A stretch of DNA of 64,000 nucleotides from Deltaproteobacteria bacterium (GCA_020060215.1 JAGVAP010000034.1:14389-78388), one strand, 5' to 3'; positions 42,000 to 51,896 are shown, counted from the stretch's first letter. Program-made: numbers and translations. The notes: a model not told the origin generated them from the sequence alone.

Positions 42000-43673
42000 C
42001 TATAGCTTTCGGCTGAAGAGGATGGAGGCGATCAGCCACAGACCGAGGCCGGTGGCGATGACGTACCCGATGATCCCGAGGAGGGCGGTCAGGGATATGG
42101 TGCCGATCCCGAAAAGATGCACAGGGATCTCCACCACCTTCTCAGGGGAATTCAGGGCCAGCGATCCCCCGATGATGGATGCACCGATGATCATCCCCAC
42201 CGTGATCCGATTGACGGGCCTCTCGATCTGCCCGTCCAGGTCCCCGAATCCCTCATGCACGAGGTTCAGCCGCTGATTTCCCTGAGACACCTGGTTCAGG
42301 ATCTCGTGGACCAGCCTCGGAACCGCCGTGACGTGACCCCCCATTTCGCGGGCGTCTTTCGAGATCCGCTTGCGGATCGTCATCTCCTGTTCGATGAACC
42401 GCTTTGCGTAGGGGCGGGTAACCTCCAGGATGCTGGCGTCGCTGTGGAGGATCTTGCCGAGGGACTCGGTCTGCACCAGGGTCTTCATCAGCAGCAGGAG
42501 GTTTCTGGGGAGGCGGACCCTGTATTTAAGGACAAGCTGCATCACCTGGTCGTAGATGTCCTTCATGGTGATGGCGCTCAGGGACCTGCCGTAAAAGGTC
42601 TCACTCACGTCTTCGAGGTCAGCCCTGAACTCCCGCAGTGCGAGGGTCTTTTCATCCACCAGCCCCGTCCCTGCCAGGGCATCCATGATCATATCGTAGT
42701 CGTGTTCCGCATACCCCAGGAAGATATTGGAGATCTGGAGCATGGTGGACCTGTCCAGGTAGCCGACGATGCCGAAGTCGACGAGGGCCACACGGCCGTC
42801 GTGCATGACGATGGTGTTCCCCGGGTGGGGGTCGGCATGGAAGAGTCCGAATTCCATCAGCTGCCTGGAGAAGGAGCGGAGCCCGATGAGGGAAATCCCC
42901 GTGGGATCGATGCCCCGGCTCTTGATCTCCTCGACACGGTCCATCTTGATCCCGCGGATGTGTTCCATCACCAGGACCGATTTGGTGGTGTGCTCCCAGA
43001 AGACCTTGGGTATGCAGATCTCCGAGCTCGACCGGAAGTTCTGCCTGAACTTCTCCATGCTCCCCGCCTCAATGAGCATATCAAGCTCTTTGGAGAGGGT
43101 GCGTTCGAACTCGGCGACCAGATCCACGGCCCCGATATGCCTTCCCATTTCAAAGGATCGTTCGAACCGCGACGCAAGATAGCGCATCAGACGGATGTCT
43201 TCCCGTATCTTCCTGTGGATCCCCGGTCTGATGATCTTTACGGCGACCTCCCCGCAATCCGAAAGCCTTGCCAGGTGGACCTGCGCGACGGATGCGGCCG
43301 CAAGGGGCTTCGGATCGAACTCCAGGAAGACCTCCTCGATGGAACGCTGGAGCTGCTCTTCGACCAGCCGCCGGACTTCCGGGAAGGGGGCGGGCGGCAC
43401 CTGATCCTGGAGCTTCTTGAACTCCCGGATGTAGTCGGGAGGGAAGATATCCGCCCTGCTGCTCATCATCTGGCCGAGCTTGACGAAGGTGGGTCCCAGC
43501 TCCTCCAGCACCAGACGGATCCGGCGCGGCTGGGGGATCCTTCGCGGTTCATCCCCCCGCCGCCTCAAGAAGCGGTCGGCGATGTCCCCCAGGCCGTGCC
43601 TGACCAGCAGGGAGAGGATGAGAGATGTCCTTTTGAGCGGCAGCCGGGCCTGGCTGCCCCAGATGGTTCTCAA
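42000..43673 (-). CDS. ubiB: UbiB/ABC1 atypical kinase-like protein
   Basis: 557 residues. The family motifs are clear: 'FVKLGQMMSSRADIFP' (KxGQ) at the N-terminus of the kinase-like core, 'AAASVAQVHLARL' in place of a glycine-rich loop, 'FHADPHPGN' and 'VALVDFGIVGYLD' (DFG-type metal motif). Two hydrophobic helices close the C-terminus, anchoring it in the membrane. UbiB assists ubiquinone or other isoprenoid-quinone biosynthesis. The start is TTG at 43673, preceded by AGGAGA, with no ATG in reach. Its biosynthetic partners are not nearby. Confidence 0.85.
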   Translation of the reverse strand: MRTIWGSQARLPLKRTSLILSLLVRHGLGDIADRFLRRRGDEPRRIPQPRRIRLVLEELGPTFVKLGQMMSSRADIFPPDYIREFKKLQDQVPPAPFPEVRRLVEEQLQRSIEEVFLEFDPKPLAAASVAQVHLARLSDCGEVAVKIIRPGIHRKIREDIRLMRYLASRFERSFEMGRHIGAVDLVAEFERTLSKELDMLIEAGSMEKFRQNFRSSSEICIPKVFWEHTTKSVLVMEHIRGIKMDRVEEIKSRGIDPTGISLIGLRSFSRQLMEFGLFHADPHPGNTIVMHDGRVALVDFGIVGYLDRSTMLQISNIFLGYAEHDYDMIMDALAGTGLVDEKTLALREFRADLEDVSETFYGRSLSAITMKDIYDQVMQLVLKYRVRLPRNLLLLMKTLVQTESLGKILHSDASILEVTRPYAKRFIEQEMTIRKRISKDAREMGGHVTAVPRLVHEILNQVSQGNQRLNLVHEGFGDLDGQIERPVNRITVGMIIGASIIGGSLALNSPEKVVEIPVHLFGIGTISLTALLGIIGYVIATGLGLWLIASILFSRKL

Positions 43674-43946
43674 GGGGGGGTCTCCTGGATTGATCCTTTC
43701 CAGGACTATAGTGTTCCAACTTGCTTGGGATCAAGGGAAATCTGAGAAGTTCCCGCTTCCCCTCTACTGCTTCCCCCTTACTGCCTGGTAGAACCTCTCC
43801 GGGTCCTCCACCCGAGGAGGAGATTTCAAAGGGAAATGATGTTCCTTCCCTCGAGAATACGTGCTGTGCCGTTCAAGCATACCTTGCTCGCCCTATTTCC
43901 ATCCGGTCCCTTTTTTGACTTATGAAGGCTCTGAAAGGATCTTCCC

Positions 43947-45116
43947 ATGACAGAGGAAAAGAAGGTTTACCGAGTCGGGATTTCCGGATCGTACGGGGGC
44001 CTCAACCTCGGGGACGAAGCGATCCTCCGCTCCATGATCGACCAGCTCCGGGCCTCCCTCCCGCTGGAGATCACCGTCTTCTCCAGGAACCCCCACGACA
44101 CCCTCCAGAGACACGGGGTCGAGAGGGCGGTCCCGGTGAGGGACCTCATTCGAAGCGAGGTCTGCCGGGAGATCAAGAGCCTCGACCTGTTCATCCTGGG
44201 AGGGGGCGGCATCCTCTTCGATGCCGAAGCCGAGACCTATCTGCGCGAGGTGATGCTGGCCCATGAGTTCGGGGTCCCGGTCATGATCTACGCGGTCGGG
44301 GCGGGCCCCCTGAAGGAGCGGAATCCGCAGAAGATGGTCCGTGAAGCCTTGAACCAGGCGGCCGTCATCACGGTGAGGGAACGGTCGGCACAGCGGCTCC
44401 TGGAGGAGGTAGGGGTGAGCCGCCGGATCACCGTCACGGCGGACCCCGCCCTCCTCCTGGAGCCGGAGCCGCTTCCGGAGGATGTCCTGCTGAAGGACCA
44501 CCTTGCCGGGAAGCGCAACCTGATCGGCATGTCTGTCCGCGAGCCCGGCCCTGCAGCGCCGGACATACGGCCCGACTCCTACCATGCCCTCCTGGCTGAC
44601 GCGGCGGACTACATGGTCGACCGCTTCAACGCGGACGTGGTGTTCGTTCCCATGGAGCGTCGAATGCTGGACATGCAGCACTCCCACGCCGTCATCTCCA
44701 GAATGCTCCACCCGCAGCGCTCCTGGGTCCTGAAGGGAGAGTACACCTCTGGCCAGATGCTTTCCCTGATGAAGCATTTTGAATTCGCAGTGGGGATGCG
44801 GCTTCACTTCCTGATCTTCGCGGCCCTCCAGGAAGTCCCTTTTGTGGCACTGCCCTATTCATCCAAGGTGCTCGGATTCCTGGAAGACCTTCAGATCGAG
44901 GTCCCCCCCATTCACCTGGTCAATGCAGGCAGGCTGATCGCTCACATCGACCGCTTCTGGGACTCCAGGGAGTCCATCCGCTCCCGGATCCGGCGGCTCC
45001 TGCCCGACCTTCAGAAGCGCGCCTCCGAAAACAACCGCATAGCCGCCGCATTACTTGAGGGTTCCTACAAGGACGAGCAGAACATGCATCCCGAAGCGAC
45101 GTTGAGCTGCCGCTAG
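43947..45116 (+). CDS. Polysaccharide pyruvyl transferase family protein
   Basis: 389 residues. 'GISGSYGGLNLGDEAILRSM' starts the GT-B-like fold, and 'VVFVPMERRMLDMQHSHAVI' with 'VGMRLHFLIFAALQEVPFVALPYSSKV' close it, matching the CsaB/WcaK group. Members move pyruvate from PEP to a sugar or related acceptor on cell-wall polymers. The acceptor here is unknown. The gene stands alone and ends tail-to-tail with the MFS gene, sharing the CTAG at 45113-45116. AAAGGA precedes the ATG. Confidence 0.78.
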   Translation: MTEEKKVYRVGISGSYGGLNLGDEAILRSMIDQLRASLPLEITVFSRNPHDTLQRHGVERAVPVRDLIRSEVCREIKSLDLFILGGGGILFDAEAETYLREVMLAHEFGVPVMIYAVGAGPLKERNPQKMVREALNQAAVITVRERSAQRLLEEVGVSRRITVTADPALLLEPEPLPEDVLLKDHLAGKRNLIGMSVREPGPAAPDIRPDSYHALLADAADYMVDRFNADVVFVPMERRMLDMQHSHAVISRMLHPQRSWVLKGEYTSGQMLSLMKHFEFAVGMRLHFLIFAALQEVPFVALPYSSKVLGFLEDLQIEVPPIHLVNAGRLIAHIDRFWDSRESIRSRIRRLLPDLQKRASENNRIAAALLEGSYKDEQNMHPEATLSCR

Positions 45117-46387
45117 GAAGATGTCGGGGTGGTCTTGGGTCCTCGTGGCGCCGAATGGTCTTCTTCGCCCTTCGTATCTGATTTCGGCTCCCGAACCGTC
45201 ACATAAAACAGGGCGGCGAGGACAAACGCGCCGAAACAGATCAGGAAGGCATCCCGGTAGTAGGAGCCTGCCGCCGCCGATGTGTCCTCCAGGATGATGC
45301 CGAGCAGGTGGGTGAACATCCCGGCGCCGGTCATCAGGAAGAAATTGATGGCTGTCATGGCCGATCCCGAGATCCGCTCGGGCATGAGCTCCCTGATGTG
45401 GGCGTAGCTGATCTGATTGAAGGCGTTGGAGAAACCAAGCAGGAAGAAGATCGCCCCCAGCAGGATCAGCGAGCCGGAACCCTTGTGAAAGGCCAGTCCG
45501 AGGGCGGTGCAGGCGGCCACGGAGTAGGCCAAAGTAACGGCGCCTCTCCTGGACTTCAGGATACGATCCGAAACGATCCCGCCCGACGGAGCCCCGAGGA
45601 TAAACCCGAGGTTCAGGATCAGCAGGATGTTTCCGGCCGAGATCGGATCCAGGCCGACGAACCCGATCAGGAACGGGCCCGCCCACAAGGCCTGTATGGA
45701 CGCAAACGCTCCGTAGCGGAGGAACACGCTTGCGGACATGGCCCAGTAGCTCCAGCTGGAGAACAGGGACCGCAGCGAAACGGCCCACCCCGGTTCGCTC
45801 TGTTCTGCGGCGCCGGGGTCCCCGTGGTGCGGACTGTCCCGGACGATGACCACAATGCAGACCGTGAGCAGCCCGTTCAGTCCGGCAAGGATGTAGAAAG
45901 ATTCCCGCCACCCGAAGGCCTCCACCAGGGCGGCCAGCGGGCTGGAAGCGGCGAGGCTCCCCAGCGCGGCGAGGGAGAGCATGGAACCCGATATGGTCGC
46001 AAATCTCCTGCGATCGAACCACTTCGTGAAGATCTTCAGGGGCCCCATCATGTTTGCAGCCATCCCGACACCAAGCAGCAACCTCCCCGTCACCCCGAAG
46101 GCGAGCGAGTTCGCGTTCGCGAAAAGGACGGCGCCCGCAACGCCCACCGCGTTCAGGACGATCATCGTCAGCCTGGGGCCGACCCTGTCCATGAACACGC
46201 CCAGCGGGATCTGGATGAGACCGAAAGCATAGAAGAAGACACCCCCGAGCAGGCCGAGGTCATGGGGGGTGAGGTTCAGGTCCTTCATGAGAACCGGGGC
46301 GATGATCGCGTTCGACGACCGGTAGAACTGGGACATCAGCAGGAGACAACCGCACGTGGCGAATATGAGGGCCGCTCTGGCATTCAT
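45113..46387 (-). CDS. MFS transporter
   Basis: 424 residues with twelve membrane helices. The loop 2-3 motif appears as 'GVFMDRVGPRLTM' and 'GRLLLGVGMAANMMGPLKIFTKWF' marks helices 4-5. The closing half has 'GIVSDRILKSRRG'. It resembles the NarK/oxalate-formate antiporter-like group; the substrate is not predictable. The C-terminal tail is charged (PKSDTKGEEDH). It overlaps the pyruvyl transferase stop by 4 bases. Confidence 0.82.
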   Translation of the reverse strand: MNARAALIFATCGCLLLMSQFYRSSNAIIAPVLMKDLNLTPHDLGLLGGVFFYAFGLIQIPLGVFMDRVGPRLTMIVLNAVGVAGAVLFANANSLAFGVTGRLLLGVGMAANMMGPLKIFTKWFDRRRFATISGSMLSLAALGSLAASSPLAALVEAFGWRESFYILAGLNGLLTVCIVVIVRDSPHHGDPGAAEQSEPGWAVSLRSLFSSWSYWAMSASVFLRYGAFASIQALWAGPFLIGFVGLDPISAGNILLILNLGFILGAPSGGIVSDRILKSRRGAVTLAYSVAACTALGLAFHKGSGSLILLGAIFFLLGFSNAFNQISYAHIRELMPERISGSAMTAINFFLMTGAGMFTHLLGIILEDTSAAAGSYYRDAFLICFGAFVLAALFYVTVREPKSDTKGEEDHSAPRGPKTTPTSS

Positions 46388-47004
46388 GCTTTTTCAGAAC
46401 CTTTCACGGACAAAGAGCAGATCAGAGAGCTAACCTGCTCCGATCGCCGAAGGTGATCCCGCTATCGCGGAGACCCCGTCATTTCAGGGCAAGTCCCCGA
46501 GATAACCGGCCATCCGTCTCCGATGCCTGTTGGGGCGCATCCTAGCACAAAAGCCGGAAAGGTGGAACGGTGGGCGACCTGCCCAAATCCATCGTCAACT
46601 TTCGCCTTGTTCCGTGAAACCTTCCCGTTGGGGGTTTTCCCGATTCACCAGCAGGCGTCAGATGCAAGTCGCCCGACATCCCGAGGAGCGAGTCGTACAG
46701 GCCGGTACGTCGCAGCGACGAGGGACGAGGGCAACGGTGCAGATGATGCTTGATGGTGAATCGGGGACCTGCTGCGTGGAAGGGCACTGCACAGTTCACG
46801 GTGCTCCTTGCACAGAATACAGGGCATATCGGCGCCCTTCCATTGAGAAGGCCGGGAGGGGAAATGGTTGTAAGTGTCCGTATGATTTGAATTTCCCATT
46901 CACGAGCCCGGGTCTGCCGCATGGGCATGCATGTTGCTGATCAAAGTGATTGATCTTCTGTTGGTGGTGTTTGAAAGGCTTCCGACATTTTGATGGAGGG
47001 CGTC
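46388..47004. other. Non-coding stretch with one Cys-rich open frame
   Basis: 617 bases without a recognised gene. A plus-strand frame from ATG 46743 to TGA 46940 encodes 65 residues with 8 cysteines; listed separately. I see no terminator, tRNA or long repeat here. Confidence 0.45.
46743..46940 (+). CDS. Possible small cysteine-rich protein
   Basis: 65 residues with cysteines in CC, CxC and CC clusters ('SGTCCVEGHC', 'GCKCPYD', 'HACC'). ATG 46743 or 46746; the ribosome-binding site is weak (GAGGG about 11 bases away). The frame stays open further upstream without homology. Cysteine clustering hints at metal or Fe-S binding, or disulfides, but coding status is unproven. Confidence 0.22.
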   Translation: MMLDGESGTCCVEGHCTVHGAPCTEYRAYRRPSIEKAGRGNGCKCPYDLNFPFTSPGLPHGHACC

Positions 47005-47328
47005 ATGAAAAAGCTGTTCAACCTTCTCGTGTTTGCGGCGGTCGTGTGGTTTGCGATCGTTTCTGTTCGGCCGTACTGGAACAGGTATATGGTGCAGATG
47101 GATATCGAGGAAGCGGCGCTCTACGGCACCAAGTCGAGCGAGGGCGAGGTCCGCAGATTCCTCCTCGAGAAGATGCAGGAGAAGGGCAGGAGGATCAAGG
47201 ATATCTTCATTGTCAAGGATGACCGAAATACCGTGTACGTGCGAATGTCCTACACGGATGAGATAAGAATCGCAGGACGCATCTTGGCCCACCTCCAGTT
47301 CACCGTGCACGCGACGGAGAGCGGATAG
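47005..47328 (+). CDS. Small single-pass membrane protein
   Basis: 107 residues. One N-terminal helix (about 4-22, 'LFNLLVFAAVVWFAIVSV') is followed by a soluble domain with alpha/beta character. It resembles DUF4845-like membrane proteins in layout only. The ATG at 47005 follows GGAGGG with 4-base spacing; ATG 46993 is an alternative. Its 3' end overlaps the convergent uvsE gene by 29 bases. Confidence 0.65.
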   Translation: MKKLFNLLVFAAVVWFAIVSVRPYWNRYMVQMDIEEAALYGTKSSEGEVRRFLLEKMQEKGRRIKDIFIVKDDRNTVYVRMSYTDEIRIAGRILAHLQFTVHATESG

Positions 47329-48244
47329 AGGACCGCCTCGAAGGAGAAAGAACGGGTTTGCGGACGCGGGCGCTTTCGACTGCCTTCAGGCACTTCAAGG
47401 CGCTCTTTTCCTTGTCCTTGATCTCGAGAAGGAGGTCCACGTCGTAGCCCGAGACCTCTTCGAGAAAGCGACTGAAATCTCCTATGTCGACGGTGCTCGC
47501 ATGAGTACCGCGGCGGGCCCCGGGCTCCTGGCTGCTGTAGTCGACCATGGGAACCCCGTCCCGTCCGGACCAGGTTCCGCAGGCGCGCGAAAGGGCCTCC
47601 CGGAGCGGCTCACCGCGGTTGAGGAGCCGGTGGTGAAAGACGTCGAACACGACAGGGACCGATGTCTCCCCGTGGACGGCCAGACAATCCTCCAGCCCGT
47701 AGACCCGGTGGTCGTTCTCAACCGCCAGCCGCCCGGTCAGGAGATCCCCGGCCCGCCTGTAAGTCCGGGCAAACCTCTTCAACGCCTCCCCCTTGTTGCC
47801 GTAGGCCCCTCCCAGATGGATCTGCACCTTCGCGGTCGCGTCTAGACCCAGGAGATCGAGGACCCTGCAGTGATAGGCGAGCTCCCCGAGGCTCCTCCGG
47901 ACGATCTCCGGGTCCGGGGAAGAGAGGACAATGAACTGATCCGGGTGCATGGAGATGCGCAGGCCGTTCTCCCGGATGAACCTGCCTATCCGTCCGAAGT
48001 GCTCCTCGAAATGGGAGGCCCAATCGAAACGACACACCGGGTGCGACGCGAAGGGGACAAGGTCGGAGCTGATGCGGAAGAAGAGGAGACGCTTCCGGAC
48101 ATTGTACTCCAGGATCCGCTCCATGCACGTGAGGTTCCCCTCGACCGTGCTGGCCAGTCTCTCCTCCGAATAGGAGGCCAGGCGGAAGGTCGAATTGGCG
48201 CGACAGCCGATGCTTAGGTTCGTGGTCGGGTAACCGATCTTCAA
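47300..48244 (-). CDS. uvsE: UV damage endonuclease UvsE/UVDE
   Basis: 314 residues forming a TIM barrel. Family motifs 'MKIGYPTTNLSIGCR', 'RISSDLVPFASHP', 'ISMHPDQFIVLSSPD', 'VQIHLGGAYGNK', 'RLAVENDH', and 'VFDVFHH' place the three-metal ligand set. The enzyme nicks DNA 5' of UV photoproducts, a light-independent alternative to nucleotide excision. The start is TTG at 48244 with no strong ribosome-binding site, but the N-terminus matches the family at exactly that point. It stands alone. Confidence 0.88.
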   Translation of the reverse strand: MKIGYPTTNLSIGCRANSTFRLASYSEERLASTVEGNLTCMERILEYNVRKRLLFFRISSDLVPFASHPVCRFDWASHFEEHFGRIGRFIRENGLRISMHPDQFIVLSSPDPEIVRRSLGELAYHCRVLDLLGLDATAKVQIHLGGAYGNKGEALKRFARTYRRAGDLLTGRLAVENDHRVYGLEDCLAVHGETSVPVVFDVFHHRLLNRGEPLREALSRACGTWSGRDGVPMVDYSSQEPGARRGTHASTVDIGDFSRFLEEVSGYDVDLLLEIKDKEKSALKCLKAVESARVRKPVLSPSRRSSIRSPSRAR

Positions 48245-48428
48245 GGGACGGACCCATACGCCGCTGGACGTGCCCGCTCACCATTCGTCCCGCAGATCCC
48301 TTTCCGCAGTGTCCCGCGCCGGCCGAAGGGAGCAGGAATGAGCTATTGTCCCGTAAGGAGCGCCGGTCGAGAGTCAGGACATTCCTGTATTTGACGGGGG
48401 AGGAATCAGGAAAACCTGGCAGGAGCCG

Positions 48429-49124
48429 TCACCCTTTCCGAAGGCGGAGGATGAATTCGCGCATCTTGCCGGGATCCCTGTACCGGGACTCGTCGTAACG
48501 GCCATGATGCACCATCTCGCTCCGCTCCCTGACGAAGCGCTCTCTCGGGGGTGCCGCGGCATAGCCGACCGCCATCATGTCATAGACCGTGAGTTCCTGC
48601 GGTATGGAAAGGAGATTCTTCAGGAGAGGGGCCGCAAAGGGGGACCCGGTCGCGCTCACCCATTGGGAGCCCAGGCCCAGGGCGGTTGCGGCGAGGGTCA
48701 TGCAAAGGAAGGCGCTTGCCAGGCTCGAAGCATAATGAGAATCTCCCCGTGTCAGGACGGTCAGCAGGGGGTATGCTTCTTTGGTCCTCGGGTCCCCGCA
48801 GACGAGGATAAAGACGGGTGCGTCCTTGAAGCCAGGCGCTCGCGCAGGCCCCGTCACTCCGGGGAACCTGAGGTCTTCTTCCCTGGTGAGCTCGACCTTT
48901 CGGGTCATTTCCCCCTGATCGGCCACCAGCGCCACGATTCGATCCCTGGTCTCCCGATCCTTCACCACGATGAACTCCCAGGGCTGTGAATTGCCCCCGG
49001 ACGGGGCAAAACGGGCCGCCTCCATGATCTTGTCGACATCGCCGTCGGGGATAAGGTCGGTCTTGAAGGCGCGGGTGCTCCGCCTCGCCTTTACCAGGGC
49101 CAGAAAGCTGTCGTAATCCATCAT
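48429..49124 (-). CDS. Nitroreductase-family flavoprotein
   Basis: 231 residues. 'RRSTRAFKTDLIP' near the start binds FMN phosphate, followed by 'APSGGNSQPWEFIVV' and 'TALGLGSQWVSA'. The family reduces nitro compounds, quinones or other acceptors with NAD(P)H. The start at 49124 follows AAAGGAGG; a longer frame to 49190 is not used. Substrate unknown; the gene stands alone. Confidence 0.85.
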   Translation of the reverse strand: MMDYDSFLALVKARRSTRAFKTDLIPDGDVDKIMEAARFAPSGGNSQPWEFIVVKDRETRDRIVALVADQGEMTRKVELTREEDLRFPGVTGPARAPGFKDAPVFILVCGDPRTKEAYPLLTVLTRGDSHYASSLASAFLCMTLAATALGLGSQWVSATGSPFAAPLLKNLLSIPQELTVYDMMAVGYAAAPPRERFVRERSEMVHHGRYDESRYRDPGKMREFILRLRKG

Positions 49125-49241
49125 CGCTCGCTCCTCCTTTTGGAATAGTCCACCGGCATGCATCACCTGTCCCGCTTCTGTCCTTTTCACACCGGACTGT
49201 AAGAGAGCCCGGCTTCGTTTACCGCTTCTCCAGATGGTCGA

Positions 49242-49439
49242 TCATTCGAAGTGCCCTTCGACCTCCTCTGGGTCCCACCAGTTCAGAGTGCAGCCGCAAC
49301 CCTTGATGACGATGGTCACGAGTCTGCCCTGTTCGATGGCGCATATCGGCTCAGCCGGTGACTCCACGACGAAATTCCTGCCGTTCACCGTGAGCCGTCG
49401 ATCGATGATCTTCAGCCTATCTTTCGGATTCAGCTTCAT
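49242..49439 (-). CDS. Small hypothetical protein
   Basis: 65 residues. It begins KLNPKDRLKIIDRRLTVNGR and has a central beta-rich stretch, then 'IVIKGCGCTLNWWDPEEVE'. The short region upstream of the ATG has only a distant GAGGG. The stop of the next gene lies 15 bases upstream. No motif or family is recognised. Confidence 0.45.
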   Translation of the reverse strand: MKLNPKDRLKIIDRRLTVNGRNFVVESPAEPICAIEQGRLVTIVIKGCGCTLNWWDPEEVEGHFE

Positions 49440-49454
49440 GGGGGGAGTTGCCGT

Positions 49455-49757
49455 CTAGCCCTCCGGCTGATCCTCGATGTCGACCACACCAAGGGTGCTC
49501 ATGATGTCGCGGGCCAGCATGGCTTCGGTTTCGCTCGCATGGTGGAGCGCGACGAAGGCCTCTTCCCCGTGAGGCCCCTCAGGGGGATAATACCCTCTTA
49601 CCCCTCCCCACTTTTCCTCGGGAAATCCGATCACGGCTTCCCCCTCGGCCGTCCTTCCCATCTCGATGTTCTCCGGCGTGAAGCCTTTCTCTATGAGCGC
49701 GTTCGCCAGTTCTTCCGCGTCCCTATACTTGTCAAAATATCCGACGATGGTCTGCAT
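49455..49757 (-). CDS. Small general-stress-like protein
   Basis: 100 residues. The opening 'MQTIVGYFDKYRDAEELANALIEKGF' resembles the N-terminal ferredoxin-like repeat of YflT/heat-induced stress proteins, which carry pairs of such repeats; only one is seen. The C-terminal 'ASETEAMLARDIMSTLGVVD' completes the fold. AGGGGG precedes the start chosen at 49757. Function unknown. Confidence 0.6.
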   Translation of the reverse strand: MQTIVGYFDKYRDAEELANALIEKGFTPENIEMGRTAEGEAVIGFPEEKWGGVRGYYPPEGPHGEEAFVALHHASETEAMLARDIMSTLGVVDIEDQPEG

Positions 49758-50014
49758 ATCATACCCCCTTCTGTTCTTGCCTGTATAAACCGGCATCCAG
49801 CATCAGCCAATACCGGGCACTATGTTTCAACGGCTCTCGTTTCACCGAAAGGTTAACTCACCGACATCAGCGGCTTTATTCATTAGGGACTTCTAAAGTA
49901 GTATCGACCGCTTTCTATGAAATGGGGTCCAGGCTGTATTACAGGCATGATTCAGTAGAAAAGTGAGACGGCCCGCGCAATCCACGCTCACCGCGGCAGG
50001 AGCAGAGGCCGCGG

Positions 50015-50719
50015 TCAATAGGGATTCCGGACCCAGCGCCATACATACTGCACAAGGGCAAGCCAGGCGGTAACGACACCGGCTATAAGAACCTGAGTGC
50101 CGACGGCCTGAACGACGCCCGACCCCGCCATACGTCCTATCCCCATGAGCAGAAAACCATAGACGTACAGATGCATCTTCACCTTCCCCAGGAGGGATGG
50201 TCGAATCTTCTGTTCGGCCCTGATCAAAGGCCGGCGGCTCCCGCTTCCGCAGAGTTGATAGGCAAAGGAGAGGATCGGGATCAGAACGATGTGAGCCTCC
50301 GCGCCGCCCAGGAGCACGACCAAGGCGGGATGAATGGCCTCACGGAACAGCAGGACGCATACGATCGACAGCATCAGCAGCTTGTCCGCGATCGGGTCAA
50401 ACAAGATCCCGAACCGCGTCTTTTTGTCTCTCGCTCTCGCCACCGCCCCGTCAAAAAAGTCAGAGAGCCCGCCTGACGCTGCAGCGACAATGACCACGGA
50501 AACCGGCAGGCTCGCGCCGAAACCCATCAGGAAGGCCGAGACGGCCACCCGAAAGATCGTGAGGTGATTGGGGAGCAGCATCGGCGGAATGATCGACGCC
50601 GCCCTGGCTTCAAATCGCCTGTACCAATCGCCTCGAATCGGGTAGTCGGACTCCACAACCGGCAGAGAATCCCATCCTGTTCTGCAGAACTCCTCCAGGG
50701 TGGAAACCACTCTCATCAT
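50015..50719 (-). CDS. CDP-alcohol phosphatidyltransferase family protein
   Basis: 234 residues. The signature D-x2-D-G-x2-A-R-x8-G-x3-D-x3-D is complete in 'SDFFDGAVARARDKKTRFGILFDPIADK', and several membrane helices surround it. The enzyme joins a CDP-activated lipid to an alcohol headgroup, at the inner membrane. A cytoplasmic N-terminal stretch of ~55 residues precedes the first helix. The start at 50719 follows GAGGG; longer starts reaching 50881 are possible. Headgroup not predictable. Confidence 0.8.
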   Translation of the reverse strand: MMRVVSTLEEFCRTGWDSLPVVESDYPIRGDWYRRFEARAASIIPPMLLPNHLTIFRVAVSAFLMGFGASLPVSVVIVAAASGGLSDFFDGAVARARDKKTRFGILFDPIADKLLMLSIVCVLLFREAIHPALVVLLGGAEAHIVLIPILSFAYQLCGSGSRRPLIRAEQKIRPSLLGKVKMHLYVYGFLLMGIGRMAGSGVVQAVGTQVLIAGVVTAWLALVQYVWRWVRNPY

Positions 50720-50927
50720 GCTACCCTCATCCGGGGACGTTATGGGCAGGGATTTTCCTGACATGAACAAATACCTGGTCGGTTTGGATTTGGCAAGTGG
50801 GCGGCGCCGGCGGAAGCAGGACAGGGGGCCTCCCCCTACCTTCACAGAGAATCGCCGGGCTCCATCGGGAGAAACCGCCAATGAATCGGAGATTGCATCC
50901 CTGACCCGCAGGGCTTAAGTTCTTATC

Positions 50928-51896
50928 ATGAACATAAAGGTCCGCGGAATCTACGCTACGGCCTTGACCCGGTTCTTTCTGGACCGTAGGGCCCGGATCC
51001 TCGCTCCGTCCGAACCGATCGTCGAGAGGTTCGGGGAATCCCCGCACTTTCTTTCATCCGGAAATCCCGACCTTGACATCAACGAGATGGAAGGAGGACA
51101 GGGGATCACGATAGCGGGTCCGCCTGCTCCGGTGCATACTGCTGCAGGATGGATTCGCAGTTCCTTCCCAGATGCGGTCTTCTTGAACCTCGAAGAGGCG
51201 AACGATACGGCACTCGCCTGGATCGAGTTCACTTCGCCGGTCAAGGACGGGTTGGACGAGCTCCGGGCGCGGGTCGTCCCGACCCTGCCGAATCACCACC
51301 GGCTCAAGCTGATCGACCCGGAAGAGGTGGATTCGGCTGAAGAGGAGCTGCGGCTCCATCCGGGAGAAAGGGAGGGGTTGGCCCGAAGACTCGAACAGAA
51401 GCTCCTCTGGGACAGGCTCGCTTACGGGAAGGAGATCCACATCGAGCACATCAAACCTGACGGTAGGATGATCTATCTATCCGAGGGGAGGATCATCGAC
51501 GTGGACCGGAAAAAGAGGGTGCTGCTCCTCCAGCGGGACCGGTTCAGGGGAAGGACACGGTATGACGGCCTGAATCTACCCAAGATGCCGGGTGACTTTG
51601 CCGAGACCGAAGTCCGCGAGGGCGCCTGGCACTACCATCATACCTACCACCATCGGGACGGCACTCCGGTCGGCCGCTATTTCAACATCAACACGCCGGT
51701 GGAGTTCTATCCGGACCGGATCCGGTACGTGGACCTCGAGATCGATGTCGTACAGTGGACCGACGGGCGGACCGAGACCATAGATCTGGCGGACTTGGAG
51801 GCTGCTCTCAAGGCCGGTCATATCGGGGAGGAGCTGGCAGCGAAGGCCGAACGGGTCTCCAGGGAGCTCAGGGAGAGACTGGGAAGCCTCCCATGA
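50928..51896 (+). CDS. FAU-1-like protein with DUF402 domain
   Basis: 322 residues. The N-terminal two-thirds resemble RNase E/G-type RNA-binding regions as in archaeal FAU-1. The C-terminus is a DUF402 barrel: 'HYHHTYHHRDGTPVGRYFNINTPVEFY' and 'YVDLEIDVVQW'. FAU-1 binds and cuts AU-rich RNA in Pyrococcus, so an RNA-processing role is inferred. Presence outside archaea is well known but uncommon. No operon partner; the next 200 bases lead into a repeat. Confidence 0.7.
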   Translation: MNIKVRGIYATALTRFFLDRRARILAPSEPIVERFGESPHFLSSGNPDLDINEMEGGQGITIAGPPAPVHTAAGWIRSSFPDAVFLNLEEANDTALAWIEFTSPVKDGLDELRARVVPTLPNHHRLKLIDPEEVDSAEEELRLHPGEREGLARRLEQKLLWDRLAYGKEIHIEHIKPDGRMIYLSEGRIIDVDRKKRVLLLQRDRFRGRTRYDGLNLPKMPGDFAETEVREGAWHYHHTYHHRDGTPVGRYFNINTPVEFYPDRIRYVDLEIDVVQWTDGRTETIDLADLEAALKAGHIGEELAAKAERVSRELRERLGSLP

